Part shown: positions 6,336 to 13,128 of the stretch, in pieces
Position numbering within the stretch: the stretch's first letter is position 1
How the letters are laid out: every line of letters starts with the position of its first letter
Assembly: GCF_910584465.1 (NCBI RefSeq)
Contig: NZ_CAJUBK010000050.1
Coordinates: 1 to 16,262, forward strand
DNA from: an uncultured Oscillibacter sp.
Lineage (GTDB): Bacteria; Bacillota; Clostridia; Oscillospirales; Oscillospiraceae
Direction of reading: 5' to 3'
DNA: 16,262 nt
Notes under the pieces: generated by a model
The model's input: the letters and a program-made list of their open reading frames with translations, nothing else
Told to the model about the DNA's origin: nothing
The model's database searches: none
Position numbers and translations under genes: made by a program

Positions 6336-7322
6336 ATGAAACACCATCTGACAAGAGCCGCCGCCCTGCTGGCATTGACGGCGGTGCTGCTGACGGGCAG
6401 CGCCTCGGCGCTGTTCGGCAAAAAGGCCGAGGAGCCCGCCCCCGCGGAGGGCGCGCCCCAGGTCTGGGACCTGGAGATCCGCACCTACCGGGGCATCCCC
6501 GGGCAGGGCCAATTCCTGGCCTCGGACCCGGAGGGCGAGGAGATGACCTTCGCCCTGCTGGATGAGCCCCGGAAGGGCGTCGTGGTCATCGAGGGCGACA
6601 GCTTCACCTACACGCCGGACGAGGGCATCACCGGCAGCGACCGCTTCACCTACACGGCGACGGACAGCCAGGGCCACACCTCCGCCCCCGCCAAGGTCCG
6701 CGTGACCATCGACAAGACCCGCTCCGGAGTCACTTACTCCGATACCGAGGACAGCCCCGCCGCCTGCGCCGCCCAGGAGCTGGCGGAGAAGGGCATCTTC
6801 ACCGGCGGGAAGATCGGGGGGCACTACTATTTCCAGCCGGACCAGCCGGTGACCCGCAGTGAGTTCCTGGCCATGGCGCTGGAGACGGCGGGCCGGGAGG
6901 TGACGGACGTCACCATGACGGGCTTCTGCGACGATACCAGCATCCCCACCTGGGCCAAGGCATACGCCGCCGCCGGCGCGGCGGACGGCATCGTCCGGGG
7001 CAGCGGCACTGCCGAGGGCGTGGCGTTCCGGGGCGGCGAGGCCATCACCTTCAACGAGGCCGCGACGATCCTGGACCGGATGCTGGACCTGGGGGACGTG
7101 GACCTGGACGTGTGGTACGCGGACCGGGCGGCGGCGCCCTCCTGGGCGGCCCAGGCAGTGGGGAACATGGAGGCCGTCAACGTCCTCTCCGCCGGGAGCT
7201 TCGGCAGTCAGACCATGGAGCAGGCCGTGACCCGGGCCGACGCGGCCCAGATGCTGGCGGCGGCAGGCGTCCTGCTGGAAGGCGAGGAGCAGCCCAAGGG
7301 GCTTTTCAGCTGGCTGGGGTAA
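6336..7322 (+). CDS. Secreted protein with Ig-like and S-layer-homology domains
   Basis: A 328-aa exported protein. The signal peptide is about 1-25: KHHLTR, then the hydrophobic core AAALLALTAVLLTGSASA. A beta-rich Ig/cadherin-like domain spans about 40-126, with the signature FTYTPDEGITGSDRFTYTATD (split here around 90-110). Three SLH-like repeats follow (about 140-190, 198-255, 262-312; clues VTRSEFLAMAL, IPTWAKAYAAAGAADGIV, VTRADAAQMLAAAGVL). SLH domains bind pyruvylated secondary cell-wall polymer, so the protein should sit on the cell surface. AGGAGG (6320-6325) stands ten bases before the ATG and is partly sequestered by a hairpin. It is monocistronic, with a terminator palindrome after it. 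The cell-surface call is strong; the specific role is unknown. Confidence 0.88.
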   Translation: MKHHLTRAAALLALTAVLLTGSASALFGKKAEEPAPAEGAPQVWDLEIRTYRGIPGQGQFLASDPEGEEMTFALLDEPRKGVVVIEGDSFTYTPDEGITGSDRFTYTATDSQGHTSAPAKVRVTIDKTRSGVTYSDTEDSPAACAAQELAEKGIFTGGKIGGHYYFQPDQPVTRSEFLAMALETAGREVTDVTMTGFCDDTSIPTWAKAYAAAGAADGIVRGSGTAEGVAFRGGEAITFNEAATILDRMLDLGDVDLDVWYADRAAAPSWAAQAVGNMEAVNVLSAGSFGSQTMEQAVTRADAAQMLAAAGVLLEGEEQPKGLFSWLG

Positions 7323-7344
7323 CGGCCAGGCTGCGCGATCGGAT

Positions 7345-7374
7345 GAGGCCCGCCAGGATATCCTGGCGGGCCTC
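7345..7374. terminator. Perfect 30-bp palindrome after the SLH gene
   Basis: The 30 bases are fully self-complementary (15-bp arms GAGGCCCGCCAGGAT and its reverse complement, no loop). They lie 22 bp past the stop at 7322. No T-run follows on either strand, so termination is likely but not classical. Confidence 0.55.
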
Positions 7375-7416
7375 TGGGCGCGGGGAAAATTTTTGAAGGA
7401 AATTTGAAAATAGGGC

Positions 7417-7445
7417 TTGCATTCCCTGGCGAAGTGTGGTAAGGT
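7417..7445 (+). promoter_or_regulatory. Promoter of the tRNA-Pro gene
   Basis: TTGCAT (7417-7422), a 17-bp spacer and TAAGGT (7440-7445) put the start about 25 bases before the mature tRNA 5' end. There is no other gene between. Confidence 0.55.
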
Positions 7446-7475
7446 ATATGAGCTGACATGAGTGAGTGTCTTTAT

Positions 7476-7551
<76 letters not shown>

Positions 7552-7555
7552 TCGA

Positions 7556-7588
7556 AAAAGCCTGTAACCGCAATGGTTACAGGCTTTT
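7556..7588. terminator. Bidirectional terminator between tRNA-Pro and int
   Basis: A perfect 14-bp stem (7556-7569 with 7575-7588, loop GCAAT) has an A-run on one side and a T-run on the other. It starts four bases after attL, so it belongs to the element. It can end both the tRNA transcript and the leftward int transcript, replacing the host terminator pushed to 15949-15976. Confidence 0.85.
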
Positions 7589-7610
7589 CTCATACCTGTT
7601 GCTCCGGCGG

Positions 7611-7631
7611 TTTCCCTTATTTTTTCCCTTA
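7611..7631 (+). repeat. Left arm-type repeat (integrase binding site candidate)
   Basis: Two TTCCCTTA units joined by a T-run. The same 21 bases occur at 15740-15760, in the same orientation, near the other end. Paired repeats at both ends, outside the core, are what Tn916/lambda-type integrases bind with their N-terminal domain. A third, partial CCCTT follows at 7634-7638. Confidence 0.75.
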
Positions 7632-7637
7632 TTCCCT

Positions 7638-8843
7638 TTAGGCCCCGGAAACACTTTGAATAAACTTCTCCATCCGGTCAGCACTGGCCCGCTTCATTTC
7701 CTCCGTGACATGTCCGTAAACATCCAGGGTAAAGGCGGCGGTATGGTGTCCCAGGTTGCTTTGAACCGTCTTAATATCGTCCCCGGCCCGAAGCGAGGCC
7801 ACGGCGTAGCTATGACGGAGGTCATGCAGACGCGCCTCCGGCAGACCAATAGAGGCCACCAGCCGCTTGTAATTGTGATAGACTGTGTTCGGAGAAAGGC
7901 GGTGCCCGACTTCATCCGTGAACACAAACCCTTCTTCTTGCCAGAGAGGACCAGCTTTCAAGCGTGCTTCTGTCTGGCGAACCTTGTGCCGCTTCAAAGC
8001 GTCTATCACAAAAGCGGCGGCGGTAATCGTGCGGCCTTTGCCGTTCTTGGTGGGCGTAAGCCGAAATTCCCCGGATTGTCCCGGAACCTGTTGAAGCTGT
8101 TTATTGATGAAGATAGTTCCACGGTCCAGGTCCACACAGTCCCAAGTCAAGCCGCAGACCTCGCCTCGCCGCAAGCCAGTGAACAGTGTCACCAGATAGA
8201 TAATTTCAAAGCGGTGTCCCTGGATAGCTTTCATAAAGGCCCGAATCGCTTCATCGTCCAGCGGCTTGATTTCCTTCCGCTCCACTTTGGGCAGTTCACA
8301 AGCGGTTGTAGGATTGGAATGAAGATAGCCTATCGCAATCGCCTGTTGTAAAGACTTGTGGAAAATCCCGTGAATGCACTTAATTGTTTTAGGCGACAGT
8401 CCAGGCTTATCTCCGTGAGCAGTTCCCAGGTCATTGTAAAACTGTTGCACCGTGTGCGCGTTCAGCTTATCAAGCCTCACTTTTCCGAGGGCGGGTTTGA
8501 TATGGTTGTTGACGTGCTGGGTATAATTTAAGACCGTGTACGGTCTTACGCCTCCCAAGTAGGTTTTCAACCAAATATCAAGCCATTCACCGACCGTCAT
8601 TTTAGACGGTTCCTGATAGGTCCCGTTATCTACGTCCAGGGACATTTGCTTTAGCTTCTGGGCAACCTCTTTTTGCGTCTTGCCGGTAATGGATTTCTGG
8701 ATTTGCTTTCCTGTTCCGGGGTCGTAACCCACCGTGCAGCGGGCCTCCCAATAGGTGTACTCTTTGCCATTTTTCGTTACGGTTTTCTTGCGAATGGTCC
8801 CGTTGCCATTGGCGGCACGGCCCATAGATTTTGTACGCGGCAT
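7638..8843 (-). CDS. int: Tyrosine recombinase/integrase
   Basis: A 401-aa site-specific recombinase of the Tn916-Int/phage integrase class, which inserts and removes the element at the tRNA-Pro core. The N-terminal arm-binding region (about 10-55, basic with YWEARCTVGYDP) precedes a SAM-like core-binding domain (about 80-180, MTVGEWLDIWL). The catalytic domain shows R225 in TGLRRGE, the beta-hairpin lysine region PTKNGKGR (264-271), H340-x-x-R343 in HDLRHSYA, H366 in LGHH, and nucleophile Y376 in LDVYGHV. All catalytic residues are present, so it should be active. The start at 8843 has AGGAGG four bases before it. It has its own promoter, overlapping an arm-type repeat. Confidence 0.96.
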   Translation of the reverse strand: MPRTKSMGRAANGNGTIRKKTVTKNGKEYTYWEARCTVGYDPGTGKQIQKSITGKTQKEVAQKLKQMSLDVDNGTYQEPSKMTVGEWLDIWLKTYLGGVRPYTVLNYTQHVNNHIKPALGKVRLDKLNAHTVQQFYNDLGTAHGDKPGLSPKTIKCIHGIFHKSLQQAIAIGYLHSNPTTACELPKVERKEIKPLDDEAIRAFMKAIQGHRFEIIYLVTLFTGLRRGEVCGLTWDCVDLDRGTIFINKQLQQVPGQSGEFRLTPTKNGKGRTITAAAFVIDALKRHKVRQTEARLKAGPLWQEEGFVFTDEVGHRLSPNTVYHNYKRLVASIGLPEARLHDLRHSYAVASLRAGDDIKTVQSNLGHHTAAFTLDVYGHVTEEMKRASADRMEKFIQSVSGA

Positions 8844-8854
8844 ATATCCTCCTT

Positions 8855-8916
8855 ATCCGCCGCGCAGATGTACTAAAAACTACTATTATTATACATCAAA
8901 CGCGGCGGATAATCAA
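8855..8916 (-). promoter_or_regulatory. int promoter with built-in inverted repeat
   Basis: On the minus strand TTGATT (8916-8911), a 17-bp spacer and TATAAT (8893-8888) form a near-consensus promoter between xis and int. The spacer is partly the 10-mer at 8901-8910, whose exact reverse complement is at 8855-8864, about +17 to +26 of the transcript. A protein bound to both arms would block int transcription. The promoter and repeat are seen; repression is inferred. Confidence 0.75.
8859..8880 (-). repeat. Copy of the right-end repeat at the int transcription start
   Basis: Read on the minus strand, these 22 bases match 15712-15733 on the plus strand at 21 of 22 positions (GTTTTTAGTAC, A or G, then TCTGCGCGGC). 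It begins at the predicted +1 of int. Confidence 0.75.
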
Positions 8917-8921
8917 TATTT

Positions 8922-9125
8922 TCAACTTAAATATTCTAAAAGAGCCGACTTCGGGATGCGGATTTGCCGCCCCACCTGAACGCTCTTAATCCTTCCGCTG
9001 CGAACCAACTCGTAAGCGGTATTTTTTCCAATAACGAGAATTTCCGAAATATCTGAAACTGTCAAAACAAGCGGCAGGTCATTGATATTTCTAATCGTGG
9101 ACGCTTTCATATTGGTCTTGTTCAT
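8922..9125 (-). CDS. xis: Excisionase-type small HTH protein
   Basis: A 67-aa winged-HTH protein of the HTH_17/MerR-like excisionase group. LTVSDISEILVIGKNTAYELVRSGRIKSVQVGRQIRIPK is the standard pattern (about 21-59, helix-turn-helix then wing GRIKSVQVGRQIRIP). It should bend DNA at the element ends to favour excision and may regulate int. The ATG at 9125 has an AAGGA about 12 bases upstream, rather far; the in-frame ATG at 9110 is the alternative. It lies directly upstream of int, the normal order. The intergenic 9126-9208 holds its probable promoter. Confidence 0.85.
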   Translation of the reverse strand: MNKTNMKASTIRNINDLPLVLTVSDISEILVIGKNTAYELVRSGRIKSVQVGRQIRIPKSALLEYLS

Positions 9126-9177
9126 CGCTCTAACATCCTTTTATCAAGAATTTCGAGCTTTTTTATCTTGCTTCTCC

Positions 9178-9207
9178 TTAATAATAATTTTGAAAGTGCA
9201 TTTTCAA
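9178..9207 (-). promoter_or_regulatory. Candidate xis promoter with palindromic operator
   Basis: On the minus strand TTGAAA (9207-9202), an 18-bp spacer and TATTAA (9183-9178). The -35 is one arm of a near-perfect palindrome TTGAAA-GTGCAT-TTTCAA (9190-9207). An AAGGAG follows the -10. The call rests on pattern only. Confidence 0.45.
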
Positions 9208-9208
9208 C

Positions 9209-10381
9209 TCACGCAAACATGGAGTTGTAAATGTCAATCGGGTCAACGGCGGAAGCGGCCCGCGCCGCCTGTGAATATGGGTTTGGACGGGCGGAATTAG
9301 GAATCACCACATACTGGTTCCAAGTGGCGTTATACTCGACCGCATAAATGGAATCTGAATCCATGCAAATTGTAAGGGCAATCCGGCGTTGAAGCTGGTC
9401 GAACCCATCCAGGTCCTCCGCCTTGTCTTTGAACGTTTCCCAGTGAAAAAAACTAGGGCTGTAGGGAGAGGTAATGATGATTAGGTCACAGGCAAGAGGC
9501 TTGTCGCTATAGCGGGCAGGAGCCATGACCTGGGTATCAATCCCGTGGGGGTCCGTAATCCGCAAGAGGTCCGCGTACTCTATAACCTTGGGCCGCAGCT
9601 CGTCCATAATTATCGTGTGTTCGCCGTTGTAGCTTTGAAAAATGTCCCGGCTGGAGCCTGTTATATAATAGGGCTGTCCCTTCTTTTCAGCGTACTCCCG
9701 CGCAAGGCTCGTCTTTCCGGTCCCCGCCGCTCCATAAATCCATATCACGGAAATACGGGCGTTCTTCTCTCGCATTTCCTTGCGCCACTTTTCGGCTTCA
9801 TTTTGAAGCCGCTTGTCGTTCACGTCCTCAATCTGGCGGTGGTAACGGGCATAAACAGAGCCGGGGAGCTGCCGTTCGATTTCTTCCTTGGTCGTGACAC
9901 CGGCATACAGGGCGTCCAAAAGGGCTTTCGGGTTCGCGCTCCGCTCGGCCCGGACCTGGGCCACATCTAAGGCGATCTTGGTCAGAAGTGCGCCGTAATC
10001 AAAATTGGCGAGGACGTCTGACGGGTCATACTGGTGCTTTCCGCCCTTTCGGGCCTTCGTCGTGGCGTGGATGAGGTAGGCATAGCCGTTGTTCGCTTCG
10101 CCGTCCCATTTCTGGATATATTGAGGCTTGTCGCCCAGCTTCTTCGCAACGGAGGCCAGGGAGCGGGGATTCTTGAACGACATCATAGCGTGTATGTCCG
10201 CTTCCTTCGGCTGGCCCTGCTCGTCTACCTCCTGGTCGTGGACGATGATGGCATACTGCTCCGGTCTAAGGTTCGCCTCAATGTGGCGGGCTAAATCCTC
10301 TTTGGTATTGATTCCCGGAGGCAGATGACGCATCTGCTGTGCGTACATCATATGCCGGTATCTTGGAGTTTGCTTGCCCAT
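9209..10381 (-). CDS. Rolling-circle Rep: HUH-like nickase fused to SF3 helicase
   Basis: A 390-aa replication initiator. The N-terminal part (about 8-125) follows the pMV158/RepB-type Rep_2 plan: motif 1 YAIIVHDQE (43-51, H48/E51 as possible metal ligands), motif 2 ADIHAMMSF (61-69, D62-x-H64 where others have H-x-H), and a tyrosine block NNGYAYLIH (97-105) with Y100/Y102 as candidate nucleophiles, then GKHQYDPSDV. The C-terminal part is a superfamily-3 helicase: Walker A GAAGTGKT (217-224), Walker B TIIMDE (256-261), motif C LIIITS (300-305), and arginine-finger-like QLQRRI (329-334). HUH plus SF3 is the layout of CRESS-DNA virus and bacterial pCRESS Reps. The start at 10381 has AAGGAG ten bases before it. 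It may also nick for transfer, as no other relaxase is present. Confidence 0.88.
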   Translation of the reverse strand: MGKQTPRYRHMMYAQQMRHLPPGINTKEDLARHIEANLRPEQYAIIVHDQEVDEQGQPKEADIHAMMSFKNPRSLASVAKKLGDKPQYIQKWDGEANNGYAYLIHATTKARKGGKHQYDPSDVLANFDYGALLTKIALDVAQVRAERSANPKALLDALYAGVTTKEEIERQLPGSVYARYHRQIEDVNDKRLQNEAEKWRKEMREKNARISVIWIYGAAGTGKTSLAREYAEKKGQPYYITGSSRDIFQSYNGEHTIIMDELRPKVIEYADLLRITDPHGIDTQVMAPARYSDKPLACDLIIITSPYSPSFFHWETFKDKAEDLDGFDQLQRRIALTICMDSDSIYAVEYNATWNQYVVIPNSARPNPYSQAARAASAVDPIDIYNSMFA

Positions 10382-10432
10382 GGTTCATCAGCTCCTTTCA
10401 TGGGCATCGGTTATTCTGGCACAATCGCACAG

Positions 10433-10474
10433 GCAATGTGCCGCGCTATAACAAGCCCCCGCGCGGCACATTGC
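10433..10474. repeat. 14-bp perfect inverted repeat upstream of rep
   Basis: 10433-10446 (GCAATGTGCCGCGC) pairs exactly with 10461-10474, with a 14-nt loop. It is 52 bp upstream of the rep ATG. A strong hairpin beside rep is typical of rolling-circle double-strand origins; autoregulation of rep is the alternative. Confidence 0.7.
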
Positions 10475-10501
10475 AAGGGTTACAAGGATTTTCATTTCGG
10501 C

Positions 10502-10545
10502 ACAGCCGCCCCCGCCTCTGCGTTCCGCCCGGCGGGGGCGGCTGT
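10502..10545. repeat. 15-bp perfect GC inverted repeat between the translocase gene and rep
   Basis: 10502-10516 pairs exactly with 10531-10545 (arm ACAGCCGCCCCCGCC, 14-nt loop). It begins 7 bp after the stop of the leftward translocase gene. No T-run follows on the minus strand, so it could be a terminator without U-tract, or part of an origin with the neighbouring repeat. Confidence 0.65.
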
Positions 10546-10552
10546 AGTAGCG

Positions 10553-11953
10553 TCAATCGCCGCAATACTCCCGCAGGAGCCGCCCCAGCTCCCGGTACAC
10601 GCGGAACTTCATGCGCGGGAAGTGTACCCGGCTGACCGTGTCATGCTCGCCGTCCGTGGAGCTGAACCAAGCGTCGCCCGCTTTCAAGGCTGGCAGACGG
10701 CTTATCGCCTCCAGGTTTTTCCCATCCCAGATGAAAGAGGCCTCCTCCTTCGTCGGCTTAAACAAAATCCGGGTAGACAGGGCGTCCCGGAGCATCGTCG
10801 GCAGGCCGCCCTCTCCGGCGCTGGCCTGGGCAATGCTGATGATGACGTAGCACCCCGCCGAGGCCCCCATCGTCACAATACGCTTGAGCACATTATCAAA
10901 TTCCGCCAGGGAATAGTCAGGCGTGTCCTTCTCGGCCTTCTTCGGGAACAGGCTTCGACAGGCCACGTATTCATCAATAAACAGGAACGAGGGGTGCATC
11001 CCGGCGTCCCACCAGTGGACCGCGTCGCCGGATTCCTCCGACAGGTCGTTCAAAACCCTCTGACGTTCCCGAATCGTTTGGGCAAACCGCTTGATAGCGT
11101 CAAGAATGGTCCGGGCCTCGCCGTCCTCGTCCAGGGTCACGACATGGGGGAGGCGGGACAGCTCCGCTTTTTTGGGGTCTATAATCAGTACTTGGCTGCC
11201 GTACCTGTCCCGGCCCTGTAAAAGGACCTGCAACAGCAGGGCGATGACGCTCGTGGTCTTGCCGCTCCTGGTCTTGCCCGCCGCCAGCATGGAGCCGGAG
11301 GTGGTCAGGTCGATTTCCGTACCGCTCTGTACTGTCAGCTTGTAGGGCGAACCGGGCCGCATACTCCTTGCGGAATGATAAGTCAAACTCTTGTCCTTAA
11401 TGACGTCCTCAATCAGGTATGTAACGCTTTCGCCGGACGGGGAACGCTCGACATAGACCACCGCGAGATATTCCAGTCGTTTACGAAGAAAAGCGGACAG
11501 GTAGGGATGAATTTTTTCCAACTCATCCACCGACTTGGAGATGCCGGTTATCGTAAGGACGTAAGTGCCCTTGCCCCTTTTTTTGCAGCGTACCACCGGC
11601 AGCAGCTCCCCGTCCTTCAAATGGAGCGGATTGGAATACAGCGGCGAGTACAGCCCGCGGCGGATGATCTGCCGAATCCGGGCCGTGTCCGGTGTGGACA
11701 GGAACACAAATGCAGCTATCAGGAACAAGAGCGAACCAACGCCCAGGATGACAGCGGCCAGAAAATGCAGCTGGTCCGCCGTCATAGCCATCGCGGCAGA
11801 GCTGACAAAATAATTCTGCGGGACCTGCAAAACCAGCCAGCGCAGGAGCCAAACAGTCATCGCGGCCAGGAGGGTGGCCGCCCCCAGGACGCCAATCTTG
11901 GCGTAGGGGGCGGCATATCTAAGCCGCGAGACTTGCGACGAATACACCCTCAT
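10553..11953 (-). CDS. FtsK/SpoIIIE-domain membrane DNA translocase (TcpA-like)
   Basis: A 466-aa protein with two N-terminal transmembrane helices (about 20-42 and 62-86), a linker domain, and a C-terminal RecA-like motor. Walker A GKTRSGKTTS is at 226-235, the following strand VLIIDPKKAEL at 255-265, and Walker B FLFIDEYVA at 323-331. This is the plan of TcpA/Orf21-type coupling proteins, which pump element DNA through the membrane or deliver it to a host mating pore. It starts one base after the 126-aa gene stop (TGACATG), so the two are coupled; AAGGAG is ten bases before the ATG. rep follows after a gap with two hairpins. Confidence 0.9.
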   Translation of the reverse strand: MRVYSSQVSRLRYAAPYAKIGVLGAATLLAAMTVWLLRWLVLQVPQNYFVSSAAMAMTADQLHFLAAVILGVGSLLFLIAAFVFLSTPDTARIRQIIRRGLYSPLYSNPLHLKDGELLPVVRCKKRGKGTYVLTITGISKSVDELEKIHPYLSAFLRKRLEYLAVVYVERSPSGESVTYLIEDVIKDKSLTYHSARSMRPGSPYKLTVQSGTEIDLTTSGSMLAAGKTRSGKTTSVIALLLQVLLQGRDRYGSQVLIIDPKKAELSRLPHVVTLDEDGEARTILDAIKRFAQTIRERQRVLNDLSEESGDAVHWWDAGMHPSFLFIDEYVACRSLFPKKAEKDTPDYSLAEFDNVLKRIVTMGASAGCYVIISIAQASAGEGGLPTMLRDALSTRILFKPTKEEASFIWDGKNLEAISRLPALKAGDAWFSSTDGEHDTVSRVHFPRMKFRVYRELGRLLREYCGD

Positions 11954-11954
11954 G

Positions 11955-12335
11955 TCAATTCTTCTCCTTCCCTGCCGGAGCAGTCACGGCGGACGCGAGA
12001 ACCACGGCGTCGCACTTCACAGAGAGATTGTTCCTATAATCTCCATAAATCGTGGCGACCGGGTTGACCGGGACAACCTCGTCGGAGATGCCGACCGTCG
12101 GCTGCTTGACGCACTTAAAAGAAAGTTTTTCGTAGAGGTTGCTGCCAGTCTCCCCGTCCTTGTGCTTATACGGCGTCTTGTCAGCGGTAATCGCAACATC
12201 GACAATCCAGCCTAGCGGCTGCTTGCTCTGGTAGTCAGTCCAAGGACGAATGCCCGTGACGGTGAATATCTTCCCTGCCGCGAACGTAGACCAGCAGAAC
12301 ATTAAAAACTGCGCTAAATACTTCAACTTAATCAC
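11955..12335 (-). CDS. 126-aa element accessory protein, possibly OB-fold
   Basis: I do not recognise a named family. A short, mildly hydrophobic N-terminus (YLAQFLMFCWSTFAAG, about 6-21) precedes a beta-rich body with KIFTVTGIRPW (22-32), GWIVDVAITAD (42-52), SNLYEKLSFK (65-74), and VNPVATIYGDYRNNLSVKCDAVVLA (split around 90-114). The alternating strands resemble small ssDNA-binding OB-fold proteins that precede FtsK-like genes in such elements; this is a weak inference. The start is taken as GTG at 12335, but AAAGGA is very close to it, so TTG at 12326 is possible. It is first in the leftward operon, behind a strong promoter. Confidence 0.75.
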   Translation of the reverse strand: MIKLKYLAQFLMFCWSTFAAGKIFTVTGIRPWTDYQSKQPLGWIVDVAITADKTPYKHKDGETGSNLYEKLSFKCVKQPTVGISDEVVPVNPVATIYGDYRNNLSVKCDAVVLASAVTAPAGKEKN

Positions 12336-12361
12336 GTTCCTTTCTACAAATTTCCTTTGAA

Positions 12362-12387
12362 GCCGTAGACTGCATGCCGCCTACGGC
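12362..12387 (-). promoter_or_regulatory. Leader hairpin before the transfer/replication operon
   Basis: GCCGTAG (12362-12368) pairs with CTACGGC (12381-12387). It lies in the transcribed leader, between the promoter at 12403-12431 and the first start codon. It could act as an attenuator or mRNA stabiliser; no T-run follows. Confidence 0.4.
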
Positions 12388-12402
12388 CTCATTGGCATCC
12401 TT

Positions 12403-12431
12403 ATAATAACACAGCCAACAGGAAAAGTCAA
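12403..12431 (-). promoter_or_regulatory. Strong promoter of the 126-aa/FtsK-like/rep operon
   Basis: On the minus strand TTGACT (12431-12426), an exact 17-bp spacer and TATTAT (12408-12403), about 68 bp before the first start codon. Confidence 0.8.
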
Positions 12432-12631
12432 ACTATCTGCAACGATAAACGGCGTATATCGAAATAAATTAGCCAGTTTTCGCAGCTTTTGACCGCGTTT
12501 GAAAAAATGGTAAAAATATGAAATCGCCGATAGAACGCAGAAAGTGAGGGTGTTGTAAAATCTTGGTTTTCGGAATTTGCAACAAAAAAATTTTTTGAAT
12601 TTTTTTCTATGGGAGGCATCCAGGAGGGCTT

Positions 12632-12716
12632 GCATATATTCAAAACGTGTGCAAATATGTATAAACGTGGACACGTATATATTAGCCGCATATATTAGTC
12701 CTAGCGTTATATATTC
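12632..12716. repeat. AT-rich iteron-like repeats
   Basis: Four related units: GCATATATTC (12632-12641), GTATATATTAG (12675-12685), GCATATATTAG (12688-12698) and GTTATATATTC (12706-12716), with a small palindrome ACGTG-GA-CACGT (12665-12676). The surrounding 12432-12631 is AT-rich with A/T runs and holds no gene I can support. Candidate origin or regulator-binding site. Confidence 0.5.
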
Positions 12717-12754
12717 TTATCCCGAAACCCGGAGGGGATTGAAAAGTGCACATC

Positions 12755-12787
12755 AAAAAAGCCCTCTGCCGTCAGCTGGCAGAGGGC
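12755..12787 (-). terminator. Rho-independent terminator of the candidate RNA
   Basis: A perfect 10-bp stem GCCCTCTGCC (12761-12770) with 12778-12787, 7-nt loop, followed on the minus strand by TTTTTT (12760-12755). On the plus strand only TTAAAAA follows, so it works leftward. Confidence 0.8.
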
Positions 12788-12940
12788 TTAAAAATATCAT
12801 GTTTTCCCTTGCATTTCATTCCCCGCAGGTTTATAATAAGGCCACAAGATGAACAAAAAGGCAGGGCGAAGGGGACGGCAATCCCCAACGCCCCTATGCG
12901 GGAGAATTGGCCTCCCACACAACAGTATATTACTGTACCC
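12755..12940 (-). ncRNA. Candidate structured small RNA, unknown family
   Basis: A minus-strand transcription unit of about 185 bases has a promoter (12947-12975) and a T6 terminator (12755-12787) but no credible ORF. In order from its 5' end it can form hairpins at 12922-12936, 12900-12916 (GGGAG/CTCCC), a nested stem at 12864-12893 (GGGCG and GGGG pairing CCCC and CGCCC across AA/AA internal loops), then the terminator stem. The nested stem is itself followed by TTTTT (12859-12855), so a shorter RNA of about 85 bases is possible. The ends are not complementary, which argues against 6S RNA. Confidence 0.5.
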
Positions 12941-12946
12941 ATCCTC

Positions 12947-12975
12947 ATTATAAGGCTTTTCCCGTCAAGAATCAA
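12947..12975 (-). promoter_or_regulatory. Promoter of the candidate RNA
   Basis: On the minus strand TTGATT (12975-12970), a 17-bp spacer and a perfect TATAAT (12952-12947). No leftward gene starts downstream of it before the terminator. Confidence 0.65.
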
Positions 12976-13099
12976 GGGGAAAGCGCGTGAGGTGTGTCTG
13001 TGTATGCGGTGTGGGACTATTATGTTCCGCGCCGCTTTTGTTCGTCTTGGCGGAACCCACGCAAGCCCTGGGGGACGGGAGGACCCCACCCCCGAGGGC

Positions 13100-13128
13100 T
13101 GGACCGCCAGGAACAGACACACGATAAT
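13100..13128 (+). promoter_or_regulatory. Weak candidate promoter of the SLH-NlpC/P60-like gene
   Basis: TGGACC (13100-13105), a 17-bp spacer and GATAAT (13123-13128). The -10 is good but the -35 is poor, and the start would be only about 10 bases before the GTG, overlapping the ribosome site at 13131. Uncertain. Confidence 0.3.

Noticed and set aside
9123..9170. Possible 14-codon leader peptide before xis, ending as TGA overlapping its ATG
   Set aside because: It follows a good AAGGAG, but its first codon would be ATA; there is no standard start, so I do not call it.
12381..12691. Two overlapping minus-strand frames of 97 and 87 codons in the AT-rich block
   Set aside because: They cover a promoter and iteron-like repeats, overlap each other in different frames, and lack good ribosome sites.
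12675..12716. AT-rich repeats as a CRISPR array
   Set aside because: Units are only 10-11 bases, unevenly spaced by 2-33 bp and imperfect, with no cas genes in the window.
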